A stretch of 64,000 nt of DNA from Pseudomonadales bacterium. Lineage in GTDB: Bacteria > Pseudomonadota > Gammaproteobacteria > Pseudomonadales > Ketobacteraceae. Below the pieces are notes generated by a model. It was given only the letters and a program-made list of their open reading frames with translations, had not been told where the DNA came from and did not search any database. The stretch is taken from NCBI GenBank assembly GCA_020062665.1, contig JAGUVW010000029.1:38296-102295 (forward strand), read 5' to 3'. How positions within the stretch are numbered: position 1 is the stretch's first letter; every line of letters starts with the position of its first letter. Positions 53,500-62,658 of this stretch are shown piece after piece. The translations under genes and the position numbers were made by a program.

Positions 53500-54030
53500 A
53501 TGCGCGACTTTCCGATTACCCGTCGTCTGCTTTCGCGGCTGCCACCACCACAGCAGGTGCTGGCACGCGCGCATCCACTGCTGAAAACCCAACTCCGCCA
53601 TATTCCATTTCCGCTGCAGCAGAGGGCGATGGAAAAGATCATGGCAGAGGGATTTCGCGAGGCGCTACAGACAGGTGCACTGGACTTTCTGCAGGGGCGC
53701 TGGCTGCGGATCGAGATCAGCGACCTGCAACTGCGCTGGCATATCACCAAAGGCGTGAACGGACCCGTGATGATCAACAGCGCGGTGCAACCGGATGTGG
53801 TGATTCGCGGCACGCTGCGGGATTTTGTAGCGCTCGCCAACCAGAGTGAAGATCCGGACACGCTGTTTTTTCAGCGCCGGTTGTCGATCAGCGGCAATAC
53901 GGATTTGGGTTTGCAGGTGAAGAATCTGATGTTCGCCACTGAACTGAATGGACTGGCCGGGATGCTAAGCCGGGCGCTGGAAACGCTGTTGCAGTTTTCG
54001 CCGTCACAATTCAGTGCGCCTTCGCGCTGA
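53500..54030 (+). CDS. ubiT: SCP2-domain accessory factor UbiT
   Basis: A 176-residue protein with an SCP2 sterol-carrier-like lipid-binding domain (about 45-150), including LRWHITKGVNG and DVVIRGTLRDFVALANQSEDPDTLFFQRRLSISGNTDLGLQVKNL. UbiT takes part in ubiquinone synthesis without oxygen, presumably binding the hydrophobic intermediates. ATG 53500 follows AAGGAG (11 bases away). The gene is convergent with ubiV, with adjacent stops. The cluster with UbiU, UbiV, UbiD and UbiX supports the assignment. Confidence 0.9.
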   Translation: MRDFPITRRLLSRLPPPQQVLARAHPLLKTQLRHIPFPLQQRAMEKIMAEGFREALQTGALDFLQGRWLRIEISDLQLRWHITKGVNGPVMINSAVQPDVVIRGTLRDFVALANQSEDPDTLFFQRRLSISGNTDLGLQVKNLMFATELNGLAGMLSRALETLLQFSPSQFSAPSR

Positions 54031-54924
54031 TCAGATCAGGCTGACGTGCTTCATGCCCGCCACACCAAACCAGTAGCCGTTGCAGTCTTCGCTGGATGCA
54101 GCAGGAATGCGCCCCGATTGGCCATCGATCAGGTCACGCAGCACCTGCACAACGCCGAGGCAATCCGGCGTGGACGCACTGATACGCATGACGTCGACAC
54201 CCAGTTGCTGCAACTGCTGCCAGTGGGGAATCAGATTGCAGCGCGCAAAGGACTGCGTCTGGATGCCGTTGATCTGGAACAGGCCCTGCAGTTCCTGACT
54301 GAACAGGGGTAATCCTTCGGGATAATCCGCACAGCGGAATTCGCATTGATCCTTGGGCAGGTTTGCATAGCGCGCCGTGTAGCAGCGGGCGGAGTGCGCA
54401 AGCGGCAGGCGACCATAACTCAACACTTCCGTCTGCGGCGGCGACAATTCCGTTTCGAGTGCATATTGCTGCAACAGATCGTGCAGTGAGGCACCACTCA
54501 TTTCCACTGGCGCAACCCAGCGCTGCACGCCACATTCCTGCAAGGTCTGCAGGGTCAGCGGGTGATAGACGTTGAGTGTGCTGCCCGCACAGACAGGACG
54601 CTGCAACTGTTGCGCCATGCGCAACACGGCGTAGTCGTTGGCTTCGATCATACCGTCGAATTTCTCCAGCAGCGTGCGGGCGAGGCTCAGCTCCGATTCC
54701 GCTTCAATCAGCGTGAGTGTGGACAGCACGACCTCCTTGCCGGTGGACGCCAGATCCTGCGCCAGTGCGAGCCAGTCCGCCACCGACAGCGCACGTCGTT
54801 TGGAGCAGACGGTTTCACCCAGGTAGATGATGTCCAGCGGCATTTCAGCTGCTTGGGCGTAAAAGGCCATGAGGGTGGCGCGATCCCAAAAGTACTGCAC
54901 GGCTGCGAGCGAGATTTTCATCAT
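54031..54924 (-). CDS. ubiV: O2-independent ubiquinone hydroxylation protein UbiV
   Basis: A 297-residue U32-peptidase-family protein. With UbiU it forms a [4Fe-4S] complex that hydroxylates ubiquinone precursors without oxygen. Cluster-type cysteines are visible: the one in GETVCSKRR near residue 40, and the group ARCYTARYANLPKDQCEFRCADYP near 175-200. It overlaps ubiU by four bases (ATGA), so the two are translated together. Length and motifs match E. coli UbiV. Confidence 0.92.
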   Translation of the reverse strand: MMKISLAAVQYFWDRATLMAFYAQAAEMPLDIIYLGETVCSKRRALSVADWLALAQDLASTGKEVVLSTLTLIEAESELSLARTLLEKFDGMIEANDYAVLRMAQQLQRPVCAGSTLNVYHPLTLQTLQECGVQRWVAPVEMSGASLHDLLQQYALETELSPPQTEVLSYGRLPLAHSARCYTARYANLPKDQCEFRCADYPEGLPLFSQELQGLFQINGIQTQSFARCNLIPHWQQLQQLGVDVMRISASTPDCLGVVQVLRDLIDGQSGRIPAASSEDCNGYWFGVAGMKHVSLI

Positions 54925-55916
54925 TGCCAGCTCCTGCTGTAGGCGCCCAGGGTGGTTTGCGAGCCTTCTGCCAACCCGGCCAGCACGCGATGCCAGCGCG
55001 GCTGCGCCTGGTACTGCTGCTCACCGTTCTGCAACAGATCGATGGCCTGGCGCCAGACATCGGTGACTTTCGCCACGTAAGCCGGCGAACGCTGGCGTCC
55101 CTCGATCTTGATGGCGCTGACGCCAATGGCGTTGAGCTGCGGCAACAGATCCAGTGCGTTCAGGCTGGTGGGTTCTTCCAGCGCGTGCAGCACCTGATCG
55201 CCCACCTGAAAACGTCCTTTGCACAGCGTTGGATATCCCGCTGCTTCACCACTGGCGAAACGATCGATCAACACACCATTGAGACGGGTTTCCAGCGCAG
55301 TGTCCTTTTCTTCCCAGCGCACCGCATGTGCGGGCGAGCAGACGCCGCAATTATTCGGTGAATCACCGGTAACGTACGAGGACAGATAGCAACGTCCTTC
55401 CGCCATGATGCAGAGTGAGCCAAAGCCGAACACTTCCAGTTCCACCGGCGCTTTCGCTGCCAGCCGTTCAACCTGCTTGAGGGAGAGCACGCGGGGCAAT
55501 ACGGCACGCTTGATACCGAACTGCGAATGATAGAATTGCAGCGACTCCAGATTGGTGGCGGATGCCTGCACGGACAGATGGCGCGGCAGCTGAGGATAGC
55601 GTTCCGCCGCATAACGCAACACGCCCACGTCGGCGATGATCAGTGCATCGGCCTCCAATGCAGCGCCGGTGTCGACTGCGGCCTGCCACTGGCGCCAGGT
55701 GTCGGCCTGTGGAAAGGTGTTGATGGCGATGAATACCTTGCGGCCATGATCACGCACATAAGAGACTGCTTTTTCAATGGTGTAGTCGCTGAAATTCAAT
55801 CCCGCGAAAAAGCGTGCGTTGGTTTTGTTGTTGAGGCCCAGGTACACCGCGTCGGCACCATTGTCGATGGCAGCCTTGACGGAGGGAAAATTGCCTGCAG
55901 GACACACGAGTTCCAT
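54921..55916 (-). CDS. ubiU: O2-independent ubiquinone hydroxylation protein UbiU
   Basis: A 331-residue U32-family partner of UbiV, beginning [17 protein letters not shown] as in E. coli UbiU. The [4Fe-4S] cysteines are in FGSLCIMAEGRCYLSSY, in NNCGVCSPA (with one extra cysteine) and in YPTLCKGR. EGRQRSPAYVAKV is also conserved. It starts inside the ubiD stop (ATGATG; an ATG one codon earlier is possible), so ubiD-ubiU-ubiV is one translationally coupled operon. Confidence 0.93.
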   Translation of the reverse strand: MELVCPAGNFPSVKAAIDNGADAVYLGLNNKTNARFFAGLNFSDYTIEKAVSYVRDHGRKVFIAINTFPQADTWRQWQAAVDTGAALEADALIIADVGVLRYAAERYPQLPRHLSVQASATNLESLQFYHSQFGIKRAVLPRVLSLKQVERLAAKAPVELEVFGFGSLCIMAEGRCYLSSYVTGDSPNNCGVCSPAHAVRWEEKDTALETRLNGVLIDRFASGEAAGYPTLCKGRFQVGDQVLHALEEPTSLNALDLLPQLNAIGVSAIKIEGRQRSPAYVAKVTDVWRQAIDLLQNGEQQYQAQPRWHRVLAGLAEGSQTTLGAYSRSWQ

Positions 55917-57382
55917 CATAATCCCCATTGATTCCAGAGTCGGTCGATCTTCTGCACGACAGCAGGATCGCGCGTGATGACACGACCCCATTCGCGCGTG
56001 GTTTCACCCGGCCACTTGTGGGTGGCATCGAATCCCATTTTTGAACCCAGCCCCGACACTGGCGACGCAAAATCCAGATAGTCGATGGGCGTGTGGTCGA
56101 CAGTCATCGTGTCCCGCGCCGGGTCCATGCGGGTAGTCATGGCCCAGATCACGTCGTTCCAGTTGCGGATGTCGATGTCGTCGTCCACCACCAGAATGAA
56201 TTTGGTGTACATGAACTGGCGCAGGCTCGCCCACACCCCCATCATCACCCGCCGTGCATGACCGGGATACTGCTTGCGCATACTGACAACGGCCAGACGA
56301 TAGGAACAGCCCTCTGGCGGCAGATAGAAATCAACTATTTCGGGAAACTGTTTGCACAACAGAGGCACGAACAATTCGTTCATCGCCGCGGCCAGAATCG
56401 CGGGTTCGTCCGGCGGCCGGCCGGTGTAGGTGCTGTGATAGATCGGCCGCTCGCGGTGCGTGATGCGCTCAATGGTGAACACCGGAAATTCAGCCTGTTC
56501 GTTGTAGTAGCCGGTGTGATCGCCGAACGGTCCTTCCCGCGCCGTATCGTTGGGATAAATAAAACCTTCCAGCACGATTTCCGCCTGCGCGGGCACCAGC
56601 AGATCGTGGCTGATACATTTCACCAGCGTGCTTTTGTGGCCGCGCAGCAAGCCGGCAAAGGCGTATTCCGACAGCGTGTCGGGAATCGGCGTGACGGCGG
56701 CGAGTATGGTGGCGGGATCGGCTCCGATCACGACGGCTACCGGAAACGGCTGCTCACCTTTTTCCTTGCGCCACTCGGCGTAATCCAGGGCGCCGCCGCG
56801 ATGGGACAGCCAGCGCATGATCACGCGATTGCGATCAATCACCTGCTGGCGGTAGATACCCAGATTCAGCCGTTTGCGAGTGACACTCTGCGTGACGACC
56901 AGGGGCCAGGTGATCAGCGGCGCGACGTCGCCGGGCCAGCAGGTCTGAATGGGGAACTGCGCCAGATCCACGGCACTCTTTTCGATGACGATCTGCTGGC
57001 AGGCACCCGCGCGCACCTCCCGCGTGTTCATGTTCATCACATTTTTCAGCAATGGCAGCTGTTCGAACAAACCTTTCACGCTTGCAGGCCGTGTAGGTTC
57101 CTTCAGCTGCGCCAGCGCTTCGCCCAGGGTGCGGATTTCGCTGGCATCGCGCAGACCCAGACCCAGCGCAATGCGATCCACAGTGCCAAACAGATTGGTG
57201 AGCACTGGCATCTGGAACGGCGCGGGTTGTTCAAACAACAGCGCCGGCCCCTGTTTGCGCAGCACGCGATCGGATACTTCGGTAATTTCCAACGCAGGGC
57301 TCACCGGTTCGCGAATGCGACGCAGCTTGCCGGAACGTTCCAGCACCGTCAGAAAGCCGCGCAGATCCTCGAATTGCGTCAT
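55916..57382 (-). CDS. ubiD: 4-Hydroxy-3-polyprenylbenzoate decarboxylase UbiD
   Basis: A 488-residue prenylated-FMN decarboxylase of ubiquinone synthesis. Characteristic stretches include [53 protein letters not shown] with the conserved acidic residues, and [21 protein letters not shown]. The cofactor is made by UbiX, encoded divergently next door. ATG 57382 gives [11 protein letters not shown], the normal UbiD start; the longer frame to 57517 overlaps the divergent ubiX. It is coupled to ubiU. Confidence 0.95.
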   Translation of the reverse strand: MTQFEDLRGFLTVLERSGKLRRIREPVSPALEITEVSDRVLRKQGPALLFEQPAPFQMPVLTNLFGTVDRIALGLGLRDASEIRTLGEALAQLKEPTRPASVKGLFEQLPLLKNVMNMNTREVRAGACQQIVIEKSAVDLAQFPIQTCWPGDVAPLITWPLVVTQSVTRKRLNLGIYRQQVIDRNRVIMRWLSHRGGALDYAEWRKEKGEQPFPVAVVIGADPATILAAVTPIPDTLSEYAFAGLLRGHKSTLVKCISHDLLVPAQAEIVLEGFIYPNDTAREGPFGDHTGYYNEQAEFPVFTIERITHRERPIYHSTYTGRPPDEPAILAAAMNELFVPLLCKQFPEIVDFYLPPEGCSYRLAVVSMRKQYPGHARRVMMGVWASLRQFMYTKFILVVDDDIDIRNWNDVIWAMTTRMDPARDTMTVDHTPIDYLDFASPVSGLGSKMGFDATHKWPGETTREWGRVITRDPAVVQKIDRLWNQWGL

Positions 57383-57455
57383 GGTATTTTCAGCCTGCTG
57401 CCCTTTGATCCGTTGAATCGTGCGTCCACTGTGCCGTTGCAGATTTCCTTGCGCA

Positions 57456-57469
57456 TTGATCTGAGGCAA
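57456..57469. promoter_or_regulatory. Weak Anr-like site between ubiD and ubiX
   Basis: TTGATCTGAGGCAA: a perfect left half-site but two mismatches in the right half. It lies in the 121-base divergent promoter region. Support is slight. Confidence 0.2.
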
Positions 57470-57503
57470 CGCGCAGGGTGTTGAATGCTGGCACAGTCGC
57501 GCG

Positions 57504-58112
57504 ATGCAAAACGCCATTACGCTTGCGATTACCGGCGCCAGCGGCGCCCAATACGGACTGCGTCTGTTGCAGGTGCTGTCGCAGCATTCGCTGCCGGTTT
57601 ACTGTCTGCTGTCTGATGCTGCCCGCGTGGTACTGCGCGCCGAAGTGAATCCAGATTTTCCGCTCGATCACGCTGCGCTGCCGGAATTCCTGCAGCAACA
57701 TTCTGATGTCGATATCCGTCACGTTATCTTCCCCACGCAACATGACTGGTTCTCGTGCGTGGCGTCCGGTTCGGCGGCACCGCGTCAGATGGTGATCTGC
57801 CCCTGCAGCATGGGCACACTCGCGGCCGTTGCACATGGGCTCAGCGACAATCTGATCGAACGGGCCGCCGATGTGGTGCTGAAAGAACGCGGCACGCTGA
57901 TTCTGGTGCCACGGGAAGCACCGCTGTCGCAGATTCATTTGCAGAACATGCTGACACTGGCGCAAGCCGGCGCGGTGATTCTGCCCGCCGCGCCGGGGTT
58001 CTATCTGCAGCCACAGAGCATCGACGATCTGGTCGACACACTGGTGCAACGCATTCTGGATCAACTGGGAATCGCCGTAACACTGGCGGCACGCTGGGGC
58101 GCAGTGCGATAG
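57504..58112 (+). CDS. ubiX: Flavin prenyltransferase UbiX
   Basis: A 202-residue enzyme that prenylates FMN to make the UbiD cofactor. The Rossmann-like FMN site is [14 protein letters not shown] from residue 9, and [27 protein letters not shown] and [22 protein letters not shown] are standard UbiX sequence. It is divergent from ubiD, and its last 52 bases overlap the 3' end of the convergent acetoacetate-decarboxylase-family gene. Confidence 0.95.
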   Translation: MQNAITLAITGASGAQYGLRLLQVLSQHSLPVYCLLSDAARVVLRAEVNPDFPLDHAALPEFLQQHSDVDIRHVIFPTQHDWFSCVASGSAAPRQMVICPCSMGTLAAVAHGLSDNLIERAADVVLKERGTLILVPREAPLSQIHLQNMLTLAQAGAVILPAAPGFYLQPQSIDDLVDTLVQRILDQLGIAVTLAARWGAVR

Positions 58113-58903
58113 TCTTTCACCACCACGCCCTGATTCAGACGTGACTGAAATTGATCCGTCCACAACACCGCCACCGGTCGCGCACCATCCAGCCCCAGTT
58201 CGCGCAAGCGATTGGCCATCACCTGATCCTGACTGCCAACGCGCAGACGCAGGCTGCCCGGCAATGCCAACTGCGTTTTGCCACGCGCGTTCACGGTAGT
58301 GCGCAACAGCGTGTCATTCAAATGCGAAAACAGCGTGAGACTGAAAGGCAGCGCGGGAAGAGAGACACCCAACTGCCCTTGCAGTGACAGAATGGGTTCG
58401 GCGTTTTCACCCTCGCCCACGGTGCAGACAAAACTGCGCTGCTGCTTTTCAAAACGGATCGGCGTGACGAATTTCGGCAGCCCCCAGATTTCCCGTCCGG
58501 CGGCATTGGCCATCGCGGTGGTTACCGGCAGATCGAGCACGTACATGCCGGAGTGACGATGTTCCGGCTGAGTGAAACTCGCCAGCACGTCCTGCCAGCC
58601 GCCCAATGCCAACGGCGTTCCCTTGCGCTGCACCGCCACGGCAACGCCCACTTCGTTATACACGCCCACCGATGTGTCGCGATATTCATAGCAGGCTACG
58701 CCGACGATGGCCTTGCTGCCGATGCGCATGGCCGGTTCCAGCTCTGCATCTTCGAGCGCATGTTCAATCCGCTGTCGCTCCACCAGAAAAAACGCGTACA
58801 CAGCGCTGGCATCGTAATACAGGATGGGCAGCGCCACGTCGCCAGCACTGGTGCGAACCTGGGTGCGCGGCACCTGGAAGAATGGATCAGATGGGTTGTG
58901 CAT
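58061..58903 (-). CDS. Acetoacetate-decarboxylase-family protein
   Basis: A 280-residue protein with the acetoacetate decarboxylase fold: [23 protein letters not shown], then [24 protein letters not shown], where the lysine of GLPK corresponds to the Schiff-base lysine. Many family members are not acetoacetate decarboxylases but aldolase-dehydratase-like enzymes. It begins within the end of the acyl-CoA dehydrogenase gene (17-base overlap), so they are one transcript and may act in one pathway. Substrate unknown. Confidence 0.8.
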   Translation of the reverse strand: MHNPSDPFFQVPRTQVRTSAGDVALPILYYDASAVYAFFLVERQRIEHALEDAELEPAMRIGSKAIVGVACYEYRDTSVGVYNEVGVAVAVQRKGTPLALGGWQDVLASFTQPEHRHSGMYVLDLPVTTAMANAAGREIWGLPKFVTPIRFEKQQRSFVCTVGEGENAEPILSLQGQLGVSLPALPFSLTLFSHLNDTLLRTTVNARGKTQLALPGSLRLRVGSQDQVMANRLRELGLDGARPVAVLWTDQFQSRLNQGVVVKDYRTAPQRAASVTAIPS

Positions 58904-61397
58904 GGGTCACCTCGCGCTTGAATGCGGCAATCTTCGCCAGCAGTTGGGGTTGTTGGTCTTCGATCACCGCCAGGCGGTTGATCTGGTTGGTGCCCTCGAA
59001 AATCCGGGTGAGCCGGTTGTCGCGGAATATTTTTTCGATTTCGGCGGCGTGCAGAAGACTGTGCTCACCCATCAGATCCATGCCACGCTCGATCACCAGC
59101 TGGGCGCGATCGGTGGCGGTGAACTTGGCGATAGAGGCTTTGGCCTGCCAGGGTGTCCAGGCGTGGGCGTACTGCCACACCAGTGCGCGAATGGCGGCAG
59201 TTTCGGCTTCCATGTCGGCCATTGCCAATTGCACATTCTGATAATTCAGCAACGGCTGCCCCGCCACGGTTTCACGACAGGCAAAGTCCGTCGCCAGCTC
59301 GGTGGCGCGCTGGGCAAATCCTACTGCCATCGCGGCCACCGGCAGGCGGGAAAAATTCAGCGTTGCACGATTGAGCGCCCAGCCTTTGCGCAAGCCGCCC
59401 AGCACGCGCTCGTCCGGCACAAAACAGCCGTCGAATTCCAGCTCGGTTGCCGCCGATGCACGCATACCCATCTTGTGCTCGTTGCGCACGCGGAAAAAGC
59501 CGTCGCTGTGAGTGTCCACCAGAAATGCTGTCCACGAAGCGAAGCCTTCGCCCTGCAGCGCCGCGAATGCCACCACCCAACGCGCAACATTGCCACCACT
59601 GATATAGACCTTGCGTCCGTGCAGACGCCAGCCGCCCGGCGCCGGTATCGCCACCAGACCTGGCTTGTTCGCCGCCGCGCCGTGACCATCCTCTGCATCC
59701 GATCCCGCGGCCGGTTCAGTGATAGCAAATGCGAACAATTGTGGATCGCCCGCCGCATTGGCACGAAACGCCGGCAGCAATACGTTGCGCATCACCCGCA
59801 CATTGCCGGAAAACAGCACCGGCGCCACACCCAGATTGTGCGCACTCAGATACAGCATCAGGCCGCCGTCGACACGGGCGAGTTCTTCAGTGCGCAACGC
59901 TTGCTGCCAGGCAAGCGCAAAGCGATAGCGGGACAACGGCGCCGATCCCAGCGGCCAGGGCAGCAAGTCGGACAGCAGCCCTGCCCTGCCGGCCCGTTGC
60001 AGCAGACGTTCCAGCGCGCCATCGCCCGCTTCACCATTCTTCATCGCCAGATCCGCCGACAGGGCCAGCGGACGCAGATGGGTTTCGGCAAACGCGCGCA
60101 CCTGCTTGCGATAGTGCGCCAGCGGTGCAGGCAGCTCCGCTGTTTCCCGCTGCCACGCCGGCTGGGTTTTGTAACGCGCCAGCCAGCGCAGCACGGGGAC
60201 TTTGGCGAACGCCATCTGTGGTGACAGCACATGATCCTCGGCCACGAATCCGCGCACACTGCGGTCGCTGTCGGCATGTTCCAGCTGCGCGGCTTCGGGC
60301 GCCGTCAGCGTTGCAGACATCAACGCCAGTTCATCAGGCGCACCCACCATCACGCGCAGACAATTCAGATCGCGCACCACATCTTCGATACCATTGTCCC
60401 GCATGTAGCCGCTGCCACCGTGCACCTGCATGGCCGCATTGGCAGCGCGACACAATGCATCCAGCGCCGAGCGCTTGCATTCCAGCGCAGCAGCCAGTTG
60501 ATCATGACAAGGTTGATCGGCAATGGAACGCAGACGCGACGACACCGATTGCAGCGCAGCATTCTGCTCCGCGATCAGCAGCGCCACCGCGTCGTGCTGA
60601 ATAATGGCGCGGCCACCCTGTACTCGCAGCAGCACGTACTCATTGGCTTTTTTCACCGCCCGTTCTGCGGTGCCCAGTGCAATGGCCACACAACCCAGCA
60701 AGCACGCTGTCAGCAGCGTCGCATACTGTTCGGCGGTGAGCGTGTGCATCCAGCGCGGATCACTTATCGGCTGCCAGCTCACACCCTGCAATCCATCCAG
60801 CCCGTGCAGCTGCGCATCCATCTGCTGGACACTGGCGGACGCGGAATAGCAGGCCAGGCGGAAGTGTCCGCCACCAAAACGCGGCACCATCACATCGCCA
60901 CCCTGCGTCGGCAGCATCAGCACGCGCCGCCCAGCGCCGTACAGATCGGTGAGCGCCGCCTGTTCATCTGTCTGCAACGGCGTGTGACGCAACCAGCGCG
61001 CCAACGCCGACCGGCCCAAACCATGGCTGCCCCACAGAAACAGCGGCGCCTCCACCGCCGATCCGATCATGCTGCTGGCCGCGTGACCCAACGCCAGACA
61101 ATGCAGATAGAACGCCACGCCGGTATGCTGACGCGCCAACACACGCAGCGCCGCCACACTGAAACGGGCATCGCGTTGCTGAAGCAGATCGCTCCACAGC
61201 CCCATGCCATCCACACTGGCATCGAGCAGCCCGCTTTCGCGTGCCGCCTGTGCAATATCACGCACCGCATCCGCCGACAGTTCATGGCCCGCACCGCGCC
61301 AACGCGCAGCGATTTCCGCCCGCGCAAAACCTGTCACTGCCTCCAGCAGGGCGCGCGTGTCTGCATCCATGCCGCTGTCGTCGTCACCGTTGCGCAT
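58887..61397 (-). CDS. Acyl-CoA dehydrogenase with two tandem domains
   Basis: An 836-residue protein, about twice the usual 380-430. The C-terminal half (about 395-836) is a full acyl-CoA dehydrogenase: FAFAITEPAAGSDAEDG, WRLHGRKVYISGG, RIFEGTNQINRL with the catalytic-type glutamate. The N-terminal half (about 10-375) has the same fold (YVLLRVQGGRAIIQHDAVALLIAE, VHGGSGYMRDNGIEDVVRDL), but the glutamate position is Val351, and its flavin stretches are weak, so it looks like a degenerate copy. It is coupled to the acetoacetate-decarboxylase-family gene. AGGGGG precedes the ATG. Confidence 0.85.
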   Translation of the reverse strand: MRNGDDDSGMDADTRALLEAVTGFARAEIAARWRGAGHELSADAVRDIAQAARESGLLDASVDGMGLWSDLLQQRDARFSVAALRVLARQHTGVAFYLHCLALGHAASSMIGSAVEAPLFLWGSHGLGRSALARWLRHTPLQTDEQAALTDLYGAGRRVLMLPTQGGDVMVPRFGGGHFRLACYSASASVQQMDAQLHGLDGLQGVSWQPISDPRWMHTLTAEQYATLLTACLLGCVAIALGTAERAVKKANEYVLLRVQGGRAIIQHDAVALLIAEQNAALQSVSSRLRSIADQPCHDQLAAALECKRSALDALCRAANAAMQVHGGSGYMRDNGIEDVVRDLNCLRVMVGAPDELALMSATLTAPEAAQLEHADSDRSVRGFVAEDHVLSPQMAFAKVPVLRWLARYKTQPAWQRETAELPAPLAHYRKQVRAFAETHLRPLALSADLAMKNGEAGDGALERLLQRAGRAGLLSDLLPWPLGSAPLSRYRFALAWQQALRTEELARVDGGLMLYLSAHNLGVAPVLFSGNVRVMRNVLLPAFRANAAGDPQLFAFAITEPAAGSDAEDGHGAAANKPGLVAIPAPGGWRLHGRKVYISGGNVARWVVAFAALQGEGFASWTAFLVDTHSDGFFRVRNEHKMGMRASAATELEFDGCFVPDERVLGGLRKGWALNRATLNFSRLPVAAMAVGFAQRATELATDFACRETVAGQPLLNYQNVQLAMADMEAETAAIRALVWQYAHAWTPWQAKASIAKFTATDRAQLVIERGMDLMGEHSLLHAAEIEKIFRDNRLTRIFEGTNQINRLAVIEDQQPQLLAKIAAFKREVTHAQPI

Positions 61398-61447
61398 GAT
61401 CTTCCCCCTGGCAAAAAAAGGCCTGCTCGCAAACGCCAGTTCCGCCG

Positions 61448-61825
61448 CTAGCTGGCCTGGGTTTCCAGCACCCGCAGAATGCGCTGCTTCAACATTTGCG
61501 CGTCCTCTTCATCAAAATCGGCGTGATACTGTTTTTTCAGTCCGTAATCCGTCAGCAGAAAATGATGGTCGGGAATCACGTCCACGCGCTTCAGACAGTG
61601 TTCCACGCAGCGCAGCTGACAGCCGTCCAATGCGATGATCAGGCGGCCAGATTGCGCCTTTTTCACCAGCGTGGGCACGCCACCACCCACACCGGCAATG
61701 CAGGACATTTCCGCCACCTGCTCGTGATCCAGCGCCAGCGCCAGACGATTGGCCAGCTGCGCCACCGTCGAGCAGCCGGAGCAGGAGTACACCAGCGGCA
61801 GTTCTGCATAATCCTGCCGCGCCAT
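61448..61825 (-). CDS. DGC-domain putative zinc-binding protein
   Basis: A 125-residue protein with cysteine motifs of the DGC family: YSCSGCSTVAQLANRLAL, MSCIAGVGGG and ALDGCQLRCVEHCL. They probably bind zinc or another metal. Function is not established. It starts one base after the ric stop and is presumably co-transcribed with it under the sigma-54 promoter, linking it to nitric-oxide stress. Confidence 0.88.
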   Translation of the reverse strand: MARQDYAELPLVYSCSGCSTVAQLANRLALALDHEQVAEMSCIAGVGGGVPTLVKKAQSGRLIIALDGCQLRCVEHCLKRVDVIPDHHFLLTDYGLKKQYHADFDEEDAQMLKQRILRVLETQAS

Positions 61826-61826
61826 G

Positions 61827-62492
61827 TCAGCTCACCTGGGCGTCGGCGAACAGGATGTTATTTTCCAGATGGATGTGCTGCATCAGGTCATCCTGCAGTT
61901 GCGCCAGATTGGTGTAGAGCGCACGCCAGGTGTTGCAGGCACCCTTCGGCGGCCGGAAATCCTGCGCCAGTCCACGCAGCCGCTGCAGCGCCTCGCCATG
62001 CTGATCGTGCTCGTGACGCATCACCGAAATCGGCGCATTCACCTGGGCGGGCGAGGCGTGGGTCTGCAGCATGGGGAACAGGATCAGTTCTTCCTTGCGC
62101 ATGTGGTCTTCCAGCTCCTCGGCCATCACTTCCAGATGCAGCGCCAGGCCGTGGGGGCAGTCGGGGTTATCGCGATGTACCTGCTCCACCCGTCGCGCCA
62201 TCAGGATCAGCTCGGGCAGCTGGCGGCGATGACCATCGTGATAACGGGTGAGAATGTGGTGAACCAGCGCATTGCGCGGCACCAGCGACCAGTCGCGCTC
62301 GTCACTGCCTTCGGATTGCAGCGCCAGCAGGCGAGCCACCACGGGGGCGGCGTCCAGTTCGCGCTCGGCCAGCACGTCCTTCAGGACGCGGTTGCCGCCG
62401 CAGCAGAAATCCAGCTGGTATTGACGAAAAACACCGGTGGAGCCGGGAATGTTGCGGGCCAGCCAGCCCACGGATTGGTCGAGCAGATTCAT
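61827..62492 (-). CDS. ric: Iron-sulfur cluster repair di-iron protein Ric (YtfE)
   Basis: A 221-residue di-iron protein that repairs iron-sulfur clusters damaged by nitric oxide and peroxide. The N-terminal ScdA-type domain has FRQYQLDFCCGGNRVL, and the hemerythrin-like domain supplies histidine/glutamate ligands in HHILTRYHDGHRRQL, HMRKEELILFP, HEHDQHGEAL and HIHLENNILF. ATG 62492 is the family start; the frame is open to 62582. It is divergent from norR, with three NorR-type sites and a sigma-54 promoter upstream, and heads an operon with the DGC gene. Confidence 0.95.
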   Translation of the reverse strand: MNLLDQSVGWLARNIPGSTGVFRQYQLDFCCGGNRVLKDVLAERELDAAPVVARLLALQSEGSDERDWSLVPRNALVHHILTRYHDGHRRQLPELILMARRVEQVHRDNPDCPHGLALHLEVMAEELEDHMRKEELILFPMLQTHASPAQVNAPISVMRHEHDQHGEALQRLRGLAQDFRPPKGACNTWRALYTNLAQLQDDLMQHIHLENNILFADAQVS

Positions 62493-62545
62493 GGCAGGTT
62501 CCTTCTTCGGAGTGTCTTTCTGCAAGGTCTTTCCTTCCCTCCTTC

Positions 62546-62560
62546 GCAATGCCCGTACCA
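62546..62560 (-). promoter_or_regulatory. Sigma-54 promoter of ric
   Basis: On the minus strand TGGTAC-N5-TTGC, a near-consensus -24/-12 promoter with GG and GC ten bases apart. Transcription would start near 62534, about 42 bases before the ric ATG. Confidence 0.8.
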
Positions 62561-62602
62561 ATCCACAACATACTGATTTCAATGGGATAAATTTTTATCG
62601 TG

Positions 62603-62658
62603 GTTTTTTATACCCGATGTGATAGGGTCTTTAAGACCTTGCTGACGGTAAAAATGAC
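62603..62658. promoter_or_regulatory. Three NorR-type binding sites (GT-N7-AC)
   Basis: Sites at 62603-62613, 62627-62637 and 62648-62658, starting 24 and 21 bases apart. The middle one lies in a perfect inverted repeat, GGTCTT-T-AAGACC. NorR of E. coli binds three GT-N7-AC-core sites upstream of a sigma-54 promoter, which is the arrangement here for ric. The last site overlaps the upstream ATG of norR, so NorR may also control its own gene. Confidence 0.7.
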
